Shown: piece by piece, positions 5,306 to 6,265 of the stretch
Position numbering within the stretch: position 1 is the first letter of the stretch
Layout: each line of letters begins with the position of its first letter
DNA from: Planctomycetota bacterium
GTDB lineage: Bacteria; Planctomycetota; Planctomycetia; Pirellulales; Pirellulaceae
DNA: 6,265 nucleotides
Assembly: GCA_026692885.1 (NCBI GenBank)
Contig: JAPLNJ010001050.1
Location: forward strand, 1-6,265
Direction of reading: 5' to 3'
Program-made: the position numbers and the translations under genes
Notes under the pieces: model-generated
Databases searched by the model: none
Told to the model about the DNA's origin: nothing
What the model saw: the letters and a program-made list of their open reading frames with translations, nothing else

Positions 5306-6109
5306 ATGAAGCGCGTCTCACTCGTTGTATGCCTCACCATCGTTACGGTGTGTGCACTCAGTCAACCGTCCTCCGCCGGCGTTTTCCGCAGAATCTGGGA
5401 GCGGCGCAAGGCGGAATTACATGGGGAACTGTCTGCCGAGCTGAATGCTGAAGTAACTCAGCAGATGGACGCGGCCAAGCAGGAGATCGGCGACGCCACC
5501 TCGAAGCAGGTTGCTACCGAATCTCAGAAGCTGGCCGCCCAGGTCGAAGACGCACTGGCCAAATTGCGTCAAGAAGCGAAAGAAATCCTGGCGGAGGAGA
5601 CGAAAAAGCTGCAACAGCAGGCCGCCGCGGAAGTCAAGAAGCTGCGTGGGGAAGCCGAGATCATTGTCGCGGCTGAAGCCAAGAAGCTGGACGACCAGTT
5701 CAAAGCGGAAACGGCCAAAGCCACCGCGGAGCACCAGCAGCAGCTGCTGTCGGCACTGAGCAAAGTCGACGACAAGGTCACGACTGCGGTCAAGAAAGCA
5801 ACGGACGAGTTGAAGGCGGCTATGGAGGGACAAGTCGCCAAGTTGCCTGAGCAAGTCACCGCCGAAGTGCAGAAGCAGACCGGCAAGTTCAAGGCGGAGA
5901 TCATGCCGGAACTCAAGGCCGCAGTGAAAGCGGAAGTCGATGGACTCCGCAAAGCGGCCGCGGCGGAAGCCCCCAAGCCCACGTCTGTCGAGAGGCCCAG
6001 TGACGACCAGCAGGCCATCCAGGACAAGCCGGTGACGGTCGTCGAAGAACAGAACGCGGAAGAGGGTGACAAGGCCCATGACAGCAACGGCGAAGCGGGT
6101 GCTGAATAG
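5306..6109 (+). CDS. Secreted Ala/Lys/Glu-rich coiled-coil protein, apolipoprotein- or LEA-like
   Basis: I do not recognise a named family. The product has 267 residues. Residues 1-24 form a clear signal peptide (MKRVSLVV... with PSSA before the cut), and no lipobox is present, so it should be a type I signal peptidase substrate released to the periplasm or beyond. The mature protein starts with a short basic amphipathic stretch (GVFRRIWERRKAEL, 25-38). Residues about 39-220 are almost entirely predicted helix, rich in A, K, E and Q, with no cysteine and only two prolines (181, 201). The segment can be laid out in successive 11-residue blocks from about 78 (AQVEDALAKLR, QEAKEILAEET, KKLQQQAAAEV), which suggests a hendecad coiled coil or a lipid-binding amphipathic helix. 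Residues 221-267 form a disordered acidic tail ending NGEAGAE. It is preceded by its own promoter candidate and followed by a strong terminator, so it is probably monocistronic and may be well expressed. Structural, envelope-binding or particle-associated roles are possible; none is shown. Confidence 0.9.
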   Translation: MKRVSLVVCLTIVTVCALSQPSSAGVFRRIWERRKAELHGELSAELNAEVTQQMDAAKQEIGDATSKQVATESQKLAAQVEDALAKLRQEAKEILAEETKKLQQQAAAEVKKLRGEAEIIVAAEAKKLDDQFKAETAKATAEHQQQLLSALSKVDDKVTTAVKKATDELKAAMEGQVAKLPEQVTAEVQKQTGKFKAEIMPELKAAVKAEVDGLRKAAAAEAPKPTSVERPSDDQQAIQDKPVTVVEEQNAEEGDKAHDSNGEAGAE

Positions 6110-6158
6110 GACGAATCGTCCCCCGCCGGGTAGCCACTCCTCCACAAGACGCTTCCAC

Positions 6159-6196
6159 GCTGCCGCCAGGATCCCCTCCTGGCGGCAGCTTTTTTT
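6159..6196 (+). terminator. Strong intrinsic terminator of the coiled-coil gene
   Basis: GCTGCCGCCAGGA (6159-6171) pairs perfectly with TCCTGGCGGCAGC (6177-6189) around a 5-base loop, and seven T residues follow at 6190-6196. It lies 49 bases after the stop codon. This is the only textbook rho-independent terminator in the window. Confidence 0.95.
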
Positions 6197-6265
6197 GGAG
6201 CCGTCAGAAATCCTTGGACAATCGGCAGACAAGACGTCTTCGAATTTCATGGGATGACAACGACC
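6197..6265. other. Right edge of the window, no supported gene
   Basis: The 69 bases after the terminator contain no supported gene. An ATG at 6254 (MTTT...) could open a gene that continues past the edge, but only four codons are visible and there is no convincing ribosome binding site. Confidence 0.4.

Noticed and set aside
5306..5377. Lipoprotein signal in the coiled-coil protein (Cys9, Cys16)
   Set aside because: Neither cysteine is preceded by a proper lipobox, and both lie within the hydrophobic core. The PSSA site fits signal peptidase I.
5417..6250. Antisense open frame (277 codons) covering the coiled-coil gene
   Set aside because: Its Leu/Arg/Phe-rich product (LLLQLFRLLRQ) mirrors the complement of the Lys/Glu/Gln codons. 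It reads across the strong terminator and has no independent support.

Overview
The window looks like chromosomal DNA of a high-GC planctomycete, most likely close to the Pirellulales. Four things point there: a type I signal peptidase with two large insertions of the kind I associate with planctomycetes; large secreted mosaic proteins; a GC-rich palindromic repeat whose shadow translation contains NPTRQRG on one strand and LTRRVSE on the other, which I recall as very common in planctomycete intergenic DNA; and sparse, weak Shine-Dalgarno signals. The taxonomic call rests on family knowledge and not on a database search.

Layout. Positions 1-138 hold no supported gene, only a short imperfect tandem repeat. 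Positions 139-1461 on the minus strand encode a type I signal peptidase (lepB type) with a zinc-ribbon-like insertion and a jelly-roll-like insertion between its catalytic boxes. A divergent intergenic region (1462-1821) contains a nested inverted-repeat element (1641-1766). Positions 1822-5004 on the plus strand encode a 1060-residue exported protein. It has a seven-bladed Ycf48/BNR-type propeller, a region resembling a PIG-L de-N-acetylase that has lost its metal site, a helical repeat-like region and a C-terminal CBM9-like domain. A 301-bp intergenic stretch (5005-5305) has small hairpins, a second copy of a dispersed repeat, and an AT-rich promoter island. Positions 5306-6109 on the plus strand encode a 267-residue secreted Ala/Lys/Glu-rich coiled-coil protein, followed by a strong intrinsic terminator (6159-6196). 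The final 69 bases hold no supported gene.

How the genes relate. The peptidase is divergent from the two plus-strand genes, which seem to be separate transcription units. All three concern the cell envelope: one enzyme removes signal peptides, and the other two products carry such peptides. No evidence ties the two secreted proteins specifically to this peptidase. No tRNA, rRNA, CRISPR array, transposase or defence cassette is visible. The most unusual items are the mosaic protein with a probably dead deacetylase domain, the doubly inserted signal peptidase with a possibly leaderless promoter, and the nested palindromic element.
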